Assembly (NCBI RefSeq): GCF_000785435.2
Contig: NZ_JTDB02000003.1
Span: 656,856-720,855 of the forward strand
Length of the DNA: 64,000 nt
DNA from: Paraburkholderia sacchari
GTDB taxonomy: Bacteria; Pseudomonadota; Gammaproteobacteria; Burkholderiales; Burkholderiaceae
Direction: 5' to 3'
In this document: piece by piece, positions 19,757-28,479 of the stretch
Numbering within the stretch: position 1 is the stretch's first letter
Layout of the letters: every line of letters begins with the position of its first letter
Made by a program: the position numbers and the translations under genes
Notes under the pieces: model-generated
What the model was told of the DNA's origin: nothing
Database searches by the model: none
What the model saw: the letters and a program-made list of their open reading frames with translations, nothing else

Positions 19757-20305
19757 ATGCGGATCCATTCTCTCTTGCGCGGCACCGTCGTCATTGCAGC
19801 CGCGAGCGCGGCGTTCGCGGCCCAGGCGGCCGAATACCCGATCGGCAAGCACCAGATCCAGGGCGGCATGGAAATCGGCGCGGTTTATCTGCAGCCGATC
19901 ACGATGGAGCCCGAGGGCATGATGCGCAAGGCGTCGGATTCCGATATCCACCTGGAGTCGGACATCCACGCGGTGAAGAACAACCCGACGGGCTTCGCCG
20001 AAGGCGACTGGATGCCGTATCTGCAGGTTCGCTACGAACTGACCAAGCCGGGTTCGAGCTACGTGCAAAAAGGCGACCTGATGCCGATGGTCGCGAACGA
20101 CGGCCCGCACTATGGCGATAACGTCAAGCTCGCAGGCCCGGGCAAGTACCACCTGAAGCTGATCGTCGAAGCGCCGATGCAGACGGGCCACATGGCATTC
20201 GGCCGTCACGTCGACAAGGAAACCGGCGTGGGTCCGTGGTTCAAGCCCATCACGCTCGAATACGACTTCCCGTTCGCGGGCATCGGCAAGAAGGGCGGCT
20301 ATTAA
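19757..20305 (+). CDS. ftrA: FtrA, periplasmic P19/Tp34-family iron-binding protein
   Basis: A 182-residue secreted protein. A signal peptide ends near AAQAAEYP, and the Tp34/P19 fold carries the metal-site residues in QGGMEIGAVYLQP and TGHMAFGRHVDKETGVG (Met/His rich). It binds periplasmic ferrous iron or copper for the FtrABCD importer. AGGAG precedes the ATG at 19757. It is first of four genes in the order ftrA-ftrB-ftrC-ftrD, the order of the Bordetella/Burkholderia ferrous transporter. The upstream Fur box suggests induction in low iron. Confidence 0.9.
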   Translation: MRIHSLLRGTVVIAAASAAFAAQAAEYPIGKHQIQGGMEIGAVYLQPITMEPEGMMRKASDSDIHLESDIHAVKNNPTGFAEGDWMPYLQVRYELTKPGSSYVQKGDLMPMVANDGPHYGDNVKLAGPGKYHLKLIVEAPMQTGHMAFGRHVDKETGVGPWFKPITLEYDFPFAGIGKKGGY

Positions 20306-20368
20306 TCGTCGCTATTAGTAGCGACTAGTCGCTGAAAATCGCTGGACTCGATGGAGCAGGTAACACCG

Positions 20369-20722
20369 ATGACTGGAATCCGGAAGTTTGCGGCGCTTGC
20401 GCTGTGTGCGTCTTTTGCAGCGTCGCTCGCGGGCGTGGCCAACGTGGCGCACGCCGAGGATCTTCCGACGTTCAAGCTGGAAATGAACGACGGCAAACTC
20501 AACCCCGCGCGCATCGAGGTGCCGGCGGGCAAGCGCATCAAGATCACGGTGCACAACACGGGCAAGGGCGCGGCGGAGTTCGAAAGCGTCCAGCTGCGCA
20601 AGGAGAAGGTGCTGGCGCCGGGCGCGGACTCGTTTGTCGTGATCGCGCCGCTGGATCCGGGCGAGTACAAGTTCTTCGACGATTTTCATCAGCAGGCGCA
20701 GGGCGTGATTGTTGCCAGGTGA
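20369..20722 (+). CDS. ftrB: FtrB, periplasmic cupredoxin-like ferrous iron oxidase component
   Basis: A 117-residue secreted protein with a signal sequence ending near VAHAED, then a cupredoxin-like beta-sandwich (EVPAGKRIKITVHNTGKGAAEFES and DPGEYKFFDDFHQQAQG). In FtrABCD systems this protein is thought to oxidise Fe(II) for hand-over to the FTR1-type permease. Translation is assigned to the ATG at 20369, which follows an AGCAGG site by 8 nt. The very 3' end is part of a 14-bp tandem repeat. Confidence 0.88.
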   Translation: MTGIRKFAALALCASFAASLAGVANVAHAEDLPTFKLEMNDGKLNPARIEVPAGKRIKITVHNTGKGAAEFESVQLRKEKVLAPGADSFVVIAPLDPGEYKFFDDFHQQAQGVIVAR

Positions 20723-20750
20723 GTGTTGCCAAATGAGCGTTGCCAGGTGA
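20711..20750 (+). repeat. 14-bp tandem repeat across the ftrB stop codon
   Basis: GTTGCCAGGTGA occurs three times with a 14-bp period (middle copy GTTGCCAAATGA). The first copy is the end of ftrB and each copy keeps a TGA. It resembles replication slippage tolerated beyond the stop. Confidence 0.8.
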
Positions 20751-20818
20751 CTGGCATCGTCGAAACGTCGTAGCAGGGAACGTGGCCGGTGCGTGAGCCG
20801 GCGGCAGGAGGTGTATTA

Positions 20819-21664
20819 ATGGGTCAGGTCTTGTTCATCGTCTGGCGGGAGAGCGTCGAAGCGCTGCTCGTCGTCGGTATTCTTTATGCGTGGTTGAGAA
20901 ACGGCGACGACGATGCGCGTCGCGGTTTGCCGTATCTGTGGGCAGGCGTGGGTGTCGGCGTGCTGGCGGCGGTCGCGCTGGGCGCGGCGCTCGTGGGCTT
21001 CACGGAGGTGCTCTCCGGCGATGCACAGGACTACTTCCAGACCGGCATGGTGCTGGTTGCGTGCGTGCTGATCGTGCAGATGGTGCTGTGGATGAAGCAG
21101 CACGGACGCACGCTCAAGCGCGAGATGGAGCAGTCGCTCGAGCAGACCACGCGCGATGCGAACTGGTGGGGCATCACGGCGCTCGTTGCGCTCGCCATTG
21201 CGCGCGAGGGCAGCGAGACGGTGATCTTCCTGTACGGCCTCGGCTTCGGCCAGTCGGGTCACGTGGATGCGAGCCAGTACATGGCCGTGCTGCTGGGCCT
21301 CGGCCTTGCGTTCCTCACGTTCTACCTGCTGCAACTGGGCGGCAAGGTGTTCTCGTGGCGCCACTTCTTCCGCGTTACCGAGATCATGCTGCTGTTTCTC
21401 GGCGCGGGCCTGTTCCAGACCGGCGTGGACAAGCTCATCGATAAGGAAGTCCTGCCGACGATCGTCGACCAGGTGTGGAATTCGTCGGCGATCCTCGACG
21501 ATTCGAACACCTTCGGCTCGCTCGTCGCGACGCTTACGGGCTACCGCGCGCATCCGGCGCTCATGAACCTGATCGCCTATGCGGTGTACTGGCTCGTGGT
21601 GTGGTTCCTCGCTCGCCGCGCGGACAGTCGCGCCGCCGCCGTGACCAAGCGGAAGGCAGCATGA
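20819..21664 (+). CDS. ftrC: FtrC, FTR1-family iron permease
   Basis: A 281-residue inner-membrane protein with about seven hydrophobic segments. It has the two iron-channel REXXE motifs, RESVE at residues 10-14 and REGSE at 129-133. AGGAGGT lies 6 nt before the ATG. It is the membrane channel for iron delivered by FtrA/FtrB. Its stop overlaps the ftrD start (ATGA), so the two are translationally coupled. Confidence 0.92.
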   Translation: MGQVLFIVWRESVEALLVVGILYAWLRNGDDDARRGLPYLWAGVGVGVLAAVALGAALVGFTEVLSGDAQDYFQTGMVLVACVLIVQMVLWMKQHGRTLKREMEQSLEQTTRDANWWGITALVALAIAREGSETVIFLYGLGFGQSGHVDASQYMAVLLGLGLAFLTFYLLQLGGKVFSWRHFFRVTEIMLLFLGAGLFQTGVDKLIDKEVLPTIVDQVWNSSAILDDSNTFGSLVATLTGYRAHPALMNLIAYAVYWLVVWFLARRADSRAAAVTKRKAA

Positions 21665-23091
21665 GTTGTTCGTTGAGCCAAGGCCCGGCCCGGCAGCCGC
21701 TGAGGCAGGGCTGGCTCGCCCAGGCGGGCCAATGGATGCAGCGGCACGGTGCGGTCATTCGCGCCGTGCAGTGGGTAGTGGTGGCGGTCTATGCGTTCCT
21801 GATTCTCGTGCCCGCCGTCATGCCGCTGCCCGGCGATACGGCGCATCTGTGGAATAACCTCACGCTCGCGGCGCAGTTCGTGTTCTGGGGCATCTGGTGG
21901 CCGTTCGTGCTGCTCTCGATGGTGCTGCTCGGGCGCGTATGGTGCGGCGTGCTGTGCCCCGAAGGCGCGCTCACCGAGTTCGCCAGCAAGTTCGGGCGCG
22001 GCAAGTCCATTCCGCACTGGATGCGCTGGGGCGGCTGGCCGTTCGTGGCGTTCGGCCTCACCACCATCTACGGACAGATGGTGAGCGTCTATCAGTACCC
22101 GAAGGCGGTGCTGCTCGTGCTGGGCGGCTCCACGCTCGGCGCGATGGTGATCGGCTTTCTGTACGGGCGCGAAAAGCGCGTCTGGTGCAAATATCTCTGC
22201 CCCGTGAACGGGGTTTTTTCGCTTCTGGCGCGTCTTGCGCCGTTTCACTTCAAGGTCAACGAAGACGCGTGGCGCAATTCGTACACGCACGGCGAGCATG
22301 GCGGCAAGCGCGTGATCCCCGTGAACTGTGCGCCGCTCGTGCCGCTGCGCAATATGAAAGGCGCAGCGTCGTGCCATATGTGCGGGCGCTGCAGCGGCCA
22401 CCGCGACGCAATCGCGCTCACGTGGCGCTCGCCCTCGGAAGAAGTGGTGGCGCTCGGCGACAAGCAGGCGAGCGGCTGGGACACCGCGCTCATTCTGTAC
22501 GGACTCCTTGGCATTGCGATCGGCGCGTTTCACTGGACCGCCTCGCGATGGTTTGTCGACCTCAAGCAGTCGATCGCTGGCTGGCTCATCGATCAGAACA
22601 TCACCTGGCCGCTCGAAACCAATGCGCCGTGGTTCCTGCTCACGCATTATCCGGAGCAAAACGACGTGTTCTCGTGGCTCGACGGCACCATGATCGTCGG
22701 CTATATCGTCGTGACGGGGCTCGTTTACGGCACGGTGCTGCTCGCGATTCTCGCGCTCTCGACCGTATTCGTCGGACGTTTCGACATGCGCCGGCTCCAT
22801 CACTTTGCGCAGGCGCTCATCCCGCTCGCGGGCGCTGGCGTGTTCCTCGGCTTGTCGGCCACGACGCTCTCGCTCTTGCGCGCCGAGCACATGCAGCTCG
22901 ACTGGGCCTCGAGCGTGCGCATTGCAATCCTCGTAATCACCAATGCATGGAGCGCATGGCTCGCGTGGCGCGTCACGGGCCGCTATAGTACGCGTGCGTG
23001 GCAACGCGCGCTCGCGCTGGCGGGCTTCTGCGTGGCGCTTGCCGTGGTCGACAGCGCGTGGTGGCTGATGTTCTGGGGCTGGGCGCATTGA
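21661..23091 (+). CDS. ftrD: FtrD, polytopic membrane iron-sulfur protein
   Basis: A 476-residue NapH/RdxA-like membrane protein. Cysteine motifs WCGVLCP (Cys95, Cys99), WCKYLCP (Cys176, Cys180) and CHMCGRC (Cys238-Cys244) point to iron-sulfur clusters on the cytoplasmic side. Hydrophobic segments flank them and continue to the C-terminus. In FtrABCD it is proposed to accept electrons released by iron oxidation. The last gene of the operon; the ATG overlaps the ftrC stop. Confidence 0.9.
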   Translation: MSCSLSQGPARQPLRQGWLAQAGQWMQRHGAVIRAVQWVVVAVYAFLILVPAVMPLPGDTAHLWNNLTLAAQFVFWGIWWPFVLLSMVLLGRVWCGVLCPEGALTEFASKFGRGKSIPHWMRWGGWPFVAFGLTTIYGQMVSVYQYPKAVLLVLGGSTLGAMVIGFLYGREKRVWCKYLCPVNGVFSLLARLAPFHFKVNEDAWRNSYTHGEHGGKRVIPVNCAPLVPLRNMKGAASCHMCGRCSGHRDAIALTWRSPSEEVVALGDKQASGWDTALILYGLLGIAIGAFHWTASRWFVDLKQSIAGWLIDQNITWPLETNAPWFLLTHYPEQNDVFSWLDGTMIVGYIVVTGLVYGTVLLAILALSTVFVGRFDMRRLHHFAQALIPLAGAGVFLGLSATTLSLLRAEHMQLDWASSVRIAILVITNAWSAWLAWRVTGRYSTRAWQRALALAGFCVALAVVDSAWWLMFWGWAH

Positions 23092-23287
23092 GCGTGAAGC
23101 GACCCAGGTCGCATAGCTTCGTCAATTGCGAATGACGGGTATACGGATAAGGACAGCGCCACGGCGCGAGTGTGCGTGTACTCTCAAAAGCCGGACTGGC
23201 AGCTTTGCATGGGACCGGAGTCAGTGCTTGAAGCCCTCGCTCCAATCGACAGGTGCGCCACCCGTTTTTAAATACTCGGAGACATGT

Positions 23288-23695
23288 ATGCGAACCAGAG
23301 CAGTGCTAACCGACGAAGACGTGGTAAAGGTGGCCGATGCGGCCATTGCGCACGCTCGTGCGAACGAGTGGAAGGTGACGATTTCGATCGTCGACGACGG
23401 TGGACATCTGCTGTATCTGCGTCGTCTCGACGGCGCGCCGCCTATCAGCAGCGAAGTCGCGCCGGGCAAGGCGCGCACGGCCGCGCTGGGACGCCGCGAG
23501 AGCCGTTTCTTCGAGGAGATGATCCGCGACGGCCGCACGGCGTTCCTGAGCGTGCCGCTCACGGCCATGCTCGAAGGCGGCTTGCCGATCGTCGCGAACG
23601 GCGACGTGATTGGCGCGGTGGGTGTCTCGGGCGTGAAGGCCGATCAGGACGCGGCCATCGCACTGGCCGGTATCAAGGCGCTGAACCTCGAGTAA
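23288..23695 (+). CDS. GlcG/HbpS family protein (heme-binding-like)
   Basis: A 135-residue protein with the GlcG/DUF336 core: ISIVDDGGHLLYLRRLDGA, KARTAALGRRES and GGLPIVANGDVIGAVGVSGV. The family includes heme-degrading or heme-binding HbpS and GlcG of glycolate operons. A GGAG site precedes the ATG at 23288. It lies downstream of ftrD but behind a 196-bp spacer carrying a repeated leader motif, so it probably has its own promoter. A strong terminator follows. Confidence 0.85.
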   Translation: MRTRAVLTDEDVVKVADAAIAHARANEWKVTISIVDDGGHLLYLRRLDGAPPISSEVAPGKARTAALGRRESRFFEEMIRDGRTAFLSVPLTAMLEGGLPIVANGDVIGAVGVSGVKADQDAAIALAGIKALNLE

Positions 23696-23744
23696 GCATG
23701 ACAGTCATGGCGCGAATCGTCGCGCCATGACGCGTGTGGCCGTC

Positions 23745-23789
23745 AAAAAAGCAGAAAGCCGCGGCAATCGTCGCGGCTTTCTGCTTTTT
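23745..23789 (+). terminator. Intrinsic terminator after the GlcG-like gene
   Basis: A long stem AAAGCAGAAAGCCGCG paired with CGCGGCTTTCTGCTTT has an 8-nt loop and ends in a T-run. A second T-less palindrome (arms TCATGGCGCGA) lies just before it at 23705-23730. Confidence 0.9.
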
Positions 23790-23996
23790 GCTTCGTGCGG
23801 CAAGCGCTTCGCGCGCCGCTACGGTTTTGAGCATGAGAACAAAAAAAACGGCCTGGCTGGCTGCGACGGCTGCTTGAAGGAGGGATGCACGAACGAAGGG
23901 GTCTAGTCTCGCGTGCAAGCCGTCGTTGCTGGCTAATGCCCAACGCCTCTCGGTGGAGGCGGTCCCCACAATACCCGGTAATAAAAAACTAAAACG

Positions 23997-24251
23997 TTAC
24001 TTGGTCAGAATCAGCTTGCCGAGCCGCGTCGCGCGCAACTGGTAAGTCTCGCCGTTGTGCACGATGCTCACGTGGCTGCGGCCTTGCAGCAGCGCGGCGC
24101 TGGCGAGCGTGCGATCGGCGCCCGCCTGCGGGGCGGCCGTGGCCGCCGTGTGGGGCTTTACGCCGGCCGGGCTGGCGCTCCTGTGCGCGCCGGTGAGGGC
24201 GGAGCCAGTGCGGCGCACGCTGAGTGTCGACGAGCGGTTGAATTCGGTCAT
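23997..24251 (-). CDS. hemP: Hemin uptake protein HemP
   Basis: An 84-residue protein whose C-terminus VSIVHNGETYQLRATRLGKLILTK is the HemP (PF10636) core. HemP is a small protein needed for, or coupled to, heme-receptor expression under iron starvation. The frame is open to an ATG at 24290, but that ATG nearly touches the Fur box, so the ATG at 24251 is preferred. No heme transporter genes follow it in the window. This is unusual, since hemP generally leads the hmu operon. Confidence 0.82.
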   Translation of the reverse strand: MTEFNRSSTLSVRRTGSALTGAHRSASPAGVKPHTAATAAPQAGADRTLASAALLQGRSHVSIVHNGETYQLRATRLGKLILTK

Positions 24252-24291
24252 GAGCGTGACGGGGTTGGATCTCGATTCGATGGAAATCATA

Positions 24292-24310
24292 ATAAATGAT
24301 AATCGTTCCC
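24292..24310 (-). promoter_or_regulatory. Putative Fur box before hemP
   Basis: The core AATGATAATC is an exact match to the Fur consensus centre, with 13 of 19 positions matching overall. It lies 41 bp upstream of the chosen hemP start. Confidence 0.7.
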
Positions 24311-24362
24311 ATTTGCAATATCGCGAAATTCATCGAAATCCCGCGGCGATAGCGTGACGCCC

Positions 24363-24393
24363 AAAAGACGACGCCCGGCCTCGAGCCGGGCGC
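24363..24393 (-). terminator. Intrinsic terminator after the DUF1857-like gene
   Basis: A 7-bp GC stem (GCCCGGC/GCCGGGC) with a 5-nt loop. On the minus strand it is followed by GTCGTCTTTTGG, a weak T-tract. Confidence 0.55.
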
Positions 24394-24438
24394 TTGAAGA
24401 GTCCGCTGCCGGTCAGTACAACTGCCTGGCGCAGCCGC

Positions 24439-24924
24439 TCAGTGCAGCGGCGCTTCCGGCTCGCCCAGCCCCTGCACGTACTGACGTATGAGCCGCACGG
24501 TGTCGATATCTGACTCGCGATACGCCGATTTCACGATCTCCGAGGTCTGGCGGTCGTCCTCCGTATCGGCGGTCGGCAACGTCGTGCGGTACTCGAAGCG
24601 CAGGAATAGCTGCAACTCGTCGGGCTGCTCGATCGTCATCGTGAGCGAGCCGCCCACGTAGTCGGCGGTCGGGAGGATGTCGTAGCGCACGTTGTCGTTC
24701 GGCGTGAGCGTGACGCGGTCGCGCACCGTGGCCTGGCCGTAATGCAGCTCGCGTTCGAGCGTGTTGCCTTCGCGCGAAAGGATCGTGCAGTCGTCGAGAC
24801 CGATCACGAAAAGCTGCGGTTGCTCGGCGCGCAGCACGAGGCCTTCCCAAAGCTGCTCGCGCGTCATGGGCAGGACGAGCGGGTTGAGCGGGTCGTTGAT
24901 CTGGATGAGGTGTTCGAAATTCAA
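24439..24924 (-). CDS. DUF1857 (AtaL-like, SRPBCC fold) family protein
   Basis: A 161-residue protein beginning NFEHLIQINDPLNPLVLPMTREQLWEGL, which matches my memory of the DUF1857/AtaL family in the START/SRPBCC superfamily. These proteins have a hydrophobic ligand cavity and unknown function. I choose a TTG start that follows AAGAAGG by 7 nt. The alternative ATG at 24966 overlaps the osmC stop (ATGA) and adds 14 residues with no ribosome site. Probably co-transcribed with the OsmC gene. Confidence 0.75.
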   Translation of the reverse strand: MNFEHLIQINDPLNPLVLPMTREQLWEGLVLRAEQPQLFVIGLDDCTILSREGNTLERELHYGQATVRDRVTLTPNDNVRYDILPTADYVGGSLTMTIEQPDELQLFLRFEYRTTLPTADTEDDRQTSEIVKSAYRESDIDTVRLIRQYVQGLGEPEAPLH

Positions 24925-24962
24925 GGCGCGGCCTTCTTGTGGCTGGTTCCGTCCGTCGCCGC

Positions 24963-25361
24963 TCATGCGGCGACAAGCCCAGAGCGGATCGTGATCGTAT
25001 TCGTCAGGACCTTGTGGACCGGGCAGGCGTTGGCGATCTGCAGCAGGCGCTCGCGCTGCTCGTTCGAGAGTGCGCCGTCGAGTGCGATCTGGCGATCGAT
25101 CGTGGTGCCTTCGCTGCCGGTTTGCATCGACAGCTTCACGCGCACGCCTTCGAGCGGCCACTCTTTGCGCTGCGCATACATCTTCAGCGTGATCGACGTG
25201 CAGGCGCCAAGGCTCGACAGCAGCAGCGCAAAGGGCGCAGGGCCACGGTCGCCGCCGCCGGCCGATGCCGGTTCGTCGGCGAACCACGTGTGGGTGCCAT
25301 CGTCGAACTGAACCTGGTAGTTGGTCGAGCCAATCTGTGCGGTGACTGCGGTTTCGGCCAT
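24963..25361 (-). CDS. OsmC family protein (peroxiredoxin-like)
   Basis: A 132-residue OsmC/Ohr-fold protein with PAPFALLLSSLGACTSITLKMYA, which carries the first active cysteine, and a second cysteine in ANACPVHKVL. OsmC-like proteins reduce organic hydroperoxides using this cysteine pair. The ATG at 25361 begins MAETAVTAQIG and has GAGGAG close by. It lies between the pirin gene and the DUF1857-like gene on one strand. Confidence 0.88.
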   Translation of the reverse strand: MAETAVTAQIGSTNYQVQFDDGTHTWFADEPASAGGGDRGPAPFALLLSSLGACTSITLKMYAQRKEWPLEGVRVKLSMQTGSEGTTIDRQIALDGALSNEQRERLLQIANACPVHKVLTNTITIRSGLVAA

Positions 25362-25548
25362 GCGCTCCTCGCGGACGGAACGGTTGAAAGGGAACACGCC
25401 GCAGCCGGTTGGGCCAGCCCGTTGGGCCGGCCCGTGGGGCGCGCGGCATGGAAAACCTTATTGTGACGGAAAGCGGATCAGGCTGCGGAGGTGTCGACAA
25501 TGCACGCACGCCGCGCGATTTCGAAACGCCCGGTCCAGCCCGGCGCAC

Positions 25549-26430
25549 TCAGCGAGCGATGCTCCCCATGCGCCCCGCCTGATAGTCGAGCACCGCCTCG
25601 CGGATCTCCTGCTCGGTGTTCATCACGAACGGGCCGTAGCGCACGACTGGCTCGTTGAGCGGCAGGCCGCCGATCAGCAGCACTTCGACGGGCTCGGCCG
25701 CCTCGGCAGACGTGGCAATCGCGACGGTGTCGCCGTCGCCCGCGAAGGCCACCATGTGCTGCGCGCCGATCTCTTCGCCATTCGCCCCGTATTGCGCCGT
25801 GCCGGAAAGACCGTAGGCGAACACGTTCCAGCCCGCGGGCACCGGCTGCTCCACGCGCGCGCCGGGCGCAAGCGTGAAGTGCAGGTACAGGATCGGCGTG
25901 CGCGTTTCGATGGCCGCTCTCGCGCCCAGCGATTCGCCCGCGATGACCTTGACCGTGGCGAGGCCGTCCGCCGAGCGTCCCTGCGGAATCCGCGCATGCG
26001 GCATCTCCTGGTAGCGCGGCGCGATCATCTTGTCGCTGGCGGGCAGGTTCACCCACAACTGCAGCCCGTGCATGCGGCCGCCCGTGTGGACGAATTCGGG
26101 GTCGGGCATTTCGCTGTGAACCACGCCCGCGCCCGCCGTCATCCATTGCACGTCGCCGGGTCCGAGCGTGCCTGAATGGCCGGCCGAGTCCTTGTGGCCG
26201 GAGCGTCCCTCGAGCATATAAGTGACCGTCTCGAAGCCCCGGTGCGGATGATCGGGCGCGCCCTTGGCCGCGCCGGGCGCGTAATCGACCGGCCCCATCT
26301 CGTCGAGCAGCAGGAACGGATCGAAATCCATCAGCTGGCGGGTGGGGAAGGGTCGATTGACGATGAAGCCACCGCCCTCGGTGGTGCGAACCGCGGGAAA
26401 GACGTGGGCGATCGAGCGGACGGCCGACAT
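25549..26430 (-). CDS. Pirin family protein
   Basis: A 293-residue bicupin. The N-terminal metal site has His61 and His63 (HPHRGFET), His105 and Glu107 (VHSEM), exactly the pirin ligand set. Bacterial pirins act as quercetinases or redox-linked regulators. The C-terminal pirin domain ends AVLDYQAGRMGSI. GAGGT lies 6 nt before the ATG. A LysR regulator is transcribed divergently from the 122-bp gap, a common arrangement that suggests the regulator controls this gene. Confidence 0.92.
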   Translation of the reverse strand: MSAVRSIAHVFPAVRTTEGGGFIVNRPFPTRQLMDFDPFLLLDEMGPVDYAPGAAKGAPDHPHRGFETVTYMLEGRSGHKDSAGHSGTLGPGDVQWMTAGAGVVHSEMPDPEFVHTGGRMHGLQLWVNLPASDKMIAPRYQEMPHARIPQGRSADGLATVKVIAGESLGARAAIETRTPILYLHFTLAPGARVEQPVPAGWNVFAYGLSGTAQYGANGEEIGAQHMVAFAGDGDTVAIATSAEAAEPVEVLLIGGLPLNEPVVRYGPFVMNTEQEIREAVLDYQAGRMGSIAR

Positions 26431-26552
26431 GGATATCACCTCGAAAAAGTGGGAATTACGCGATATGCGAAACAAACCGCTATTATAGGTACCCGATTTG
26501 GCGTGTTTGACGGCCTGATCGCAATGGATTGTCCCATCGCTGGAACGACGAC

Positions 26553-27560
26553 ATGCAAATCGATTCGCACAACCTGAACGACCTGATGTACTTCTCGCAG
26601 GTGGTGGAGCACGGCGGATTCTCGGCCGCAGAACGCGTGCTTGGCATATCGAAGTCGCGTCTCTCGCGGCGGGTGAGCGAGCTGGAGGCGTCGCTCGGCG
26701 TGCGTCTGTTGCAGCGTTCCACACGCAAGCTCGCGCTTACCGAGGCAGGCGAGCTGTTCTACCAGCATTGCCGCGCGATGCTCTCGGAGGCGCAGGCCGC
26801 GGTGAACGTCGTTCAGTCATTGCGCTCGTCGCCGCGCGGCACGGTGCGCGTAAGCGTGCCGGTCACGCTGTCGCAAACCATCTTTTCGCAGATCATCCCC
26901 GAATTCATGCATCGCTACCCCGAAGTGCGGGTGGTGATGCGCGTGACGAACCGCGTGATCGACCTGTTCGAAGACTCGGTCGATATCGCCTTGCGCGTGC
27001 GCTCGGAGCCGCCGGAGAACGCCAATATCGTGGTGCGGCCGCTCTGGCGCACCGAGCAGATGCTGGTGGGCTCGCCCAGTTTGCTCGCGCAGAACGCGCC
27101 GCCGCTCGCGCCCGAGGATCTCACACGTTTCGAAACGCTCGATACGCCCACGAGCGATGGCCGCCATGTGTACCACCTGATCGCGCCCGACGGCACGCAT
27201 CACGCGCACGAGCACGAGCCGAGGCTCATCACCGCCGACCTCACGGTCATTCGCGAAGCGGTGCTGGCCGGCCTTGGCATCGCCGCGATGCCGGAAATGA
27301 TGTACGGTGCCGCGTTGCGCACGGGCAAGCTCTCGCCTGTGATGCCGGGCTGGACGCTGCCGGTGCCGCAGCTTTACGCGGTATTTCTCTCGCGCCAGGG
27401 CATGGTGCCCGCTGTGCGCGCGTTCGTCGACTATCTGGTCGAAGTGCTCGACTCCGGAAAGGGCCTGCAGCAGGAATGCCCGCTCAAGAGCGATGTGATT
27501 GCGCTGATGGGGCAGGGCGGCGCGCCGTCAACGAAGGCGCGCAAGAGCGAAACAGTTTGA
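26553..27560 (+). CDS. LysR-family transcriptional regulator
   Basis: A 335-residue LysR regulator. The N-terminal winged helix (LNDLMYFSQVVEHGGFSAAERVLGISKSRLSRRVSELEASLG) is followed by a substrate-binding domain starting near GTVRVSVPVTLSQTIF. It is most like the CrgA/AaeR-type subgroup. It is divergent from the pirin gene. The ATG at 26553 is preferred over an upstream in-frame start because it begins MQIDSHNLNDL. The effector is unknown. Confidence 0.88.
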   Translation: MQIDSHNLNDLMYFSQVVEHGGFSAAERVLGISKSRLSRRVSELEASLGVRLLQRSTRKLALTEAGELFYQHCRAMLSEAQAAVNVVQSLRSSPRGTVRVSVPVTLSQTIFSQIIPEFMHRYPEVRVVMRVTNRVIDLFEDSVDIALRVRSEPPENANIVVRPLWRTEQMLVGSPSLLAQNAPPLAPEDLTRFETLDTPTSDGRHVYHLIAPDGTHHAHEHEPRLITADLTVIREAVLAGLGIAAMPEMMYGAALRTGKLSPVMPGWTLPVPQLYAVFLSRQGMVPAVRAFVDYLVEVLDSGKGLQQECPLKSDVIALMGQGGAPSTKARKSETV

Positions 27561-28040
27561 TGTCCGGATTTGAAGTCCGCGCGGTGCATCGCATATGAAA
27601 GCTCAAGCTTTGCGAACATGTACGGTACATGCTTACGCGGTACGTGCTTACGCGTGCCCGAATTTCGAGCCGATGCGCATAGCGCGAAACGGACTGTTGG
27701 TGCGCCGTTTGTGTTTTGGCATTTAAGCGCCGCCGGCAATCGTTACTTTCAATGGCCGAAGTATTGAACGCGGGCGGCGAGAGGAATATATTGAAATCCC
27801 TCTCGCCAAGCACCGGTCTTGTGCGGGAATTGATGGCCGCTATCATAGCGAGCCTTCAGGGCTGAAAGCGCAGTCCGTGTCGACCACGGCAGTCGCATGT
27901 GCCGATGTGAACCGAACGATTGTCGGGGATCGTCGCCACCGCCCGAATGCGCCGCGTGCGCACGAAAAAAGGCCCTCATCTGACGATGGGGGCCTTTTAC
28001 TTTGGACTTCGAAATCTTCGGCTTCTTCGGTTTTCCTCGC
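27561..28040. other. Gene-free spacer between LysR gene and exbD
   Basis: 480 bp with mixed base composition. It holds a 15-bp tandem duplication at 27624-27653 (GGTACATGCTTACGC then GGTACGTGCTTACGC) and the exbD terminator. I see no frame with codon use or a ribosome site like the neighbours. Confidence 0.5.
27965..27998 (-). terminator. Intrinsic terminator of tonB-exbB-exbD
   Basis: The stem AAAAGGCCC...GGGCCTTTT is extended inward by a mostly paired TCATC/GATGG, with runs of A and T outside. It is 43 bp past the exbD stop. Confidence 0.8.
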
Positions 28041-28460
28041 TCAATGGCGGGCGGGATCGGTGACGAAGCCAAGTTTGGTCAGGCCGCCGCTCTGCGCGGC
28101 CGACATCACCTGCGCGACCTTTTCGTAGGCGACCTTGCGGTCCGCATTCAGATGCAGCTCGGGCTGCGGCTGCTGTTGCGCCGCTGCGGCGATCTTCGTC
28201 TTGAGCGCGTCGTCGTTGACGGCCGCGCCGTCCCACAGCACCGTGCCGTCCGCCTCGATCGCGATGTTGATCTGCGCGGGCTTGGCGTCTTCCTTCTGGC
28301 TGCTCGCGTGCGGCAGATCGATCTTCACAGCGTGGCGGATCACGGGAATCGTCACCATGAAGACGATCAGGAGAACCAACATGACGTCGACGAGCGGCGT
28401 CATGTTGATCTCGTTCATCAGGCCGTCGTCATCGTCGCTGGCAAAGGGGCTCATCGCCAT
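28041..28460 (-). CDS. exbD: Biopolymer transport protein ExbD
   Basis: A 139-residue protein with one N-terminal membrane helix (MTPLVDVMLVLLIVFMVTIP) carrying the conserved membrane Asp that conducts protons, and a periplasmic domain ending TKLGFVTDPARH. It works with ExbB and TonB to power outer-membrane siderophore and heme receptors. It follows exbB by 19 bp and ends the operon. Confidence 0.94.
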   Translation of the reverse strand: MAMSPFASDDDDGLMNEINMTPLVDVMLVLLIVFMVTIPVIRHAVKIDLPHASSQKEDAKPAQINIAIEADGTVLWDGAAVNDDALKTKIAAAAQQQPQPELHLNADRKVAYEKVAQVMSAAQSGGLTKLGFVTDPARH

Positions 28461-28479
28461 GTTGCTGGCCTCCGCTCGA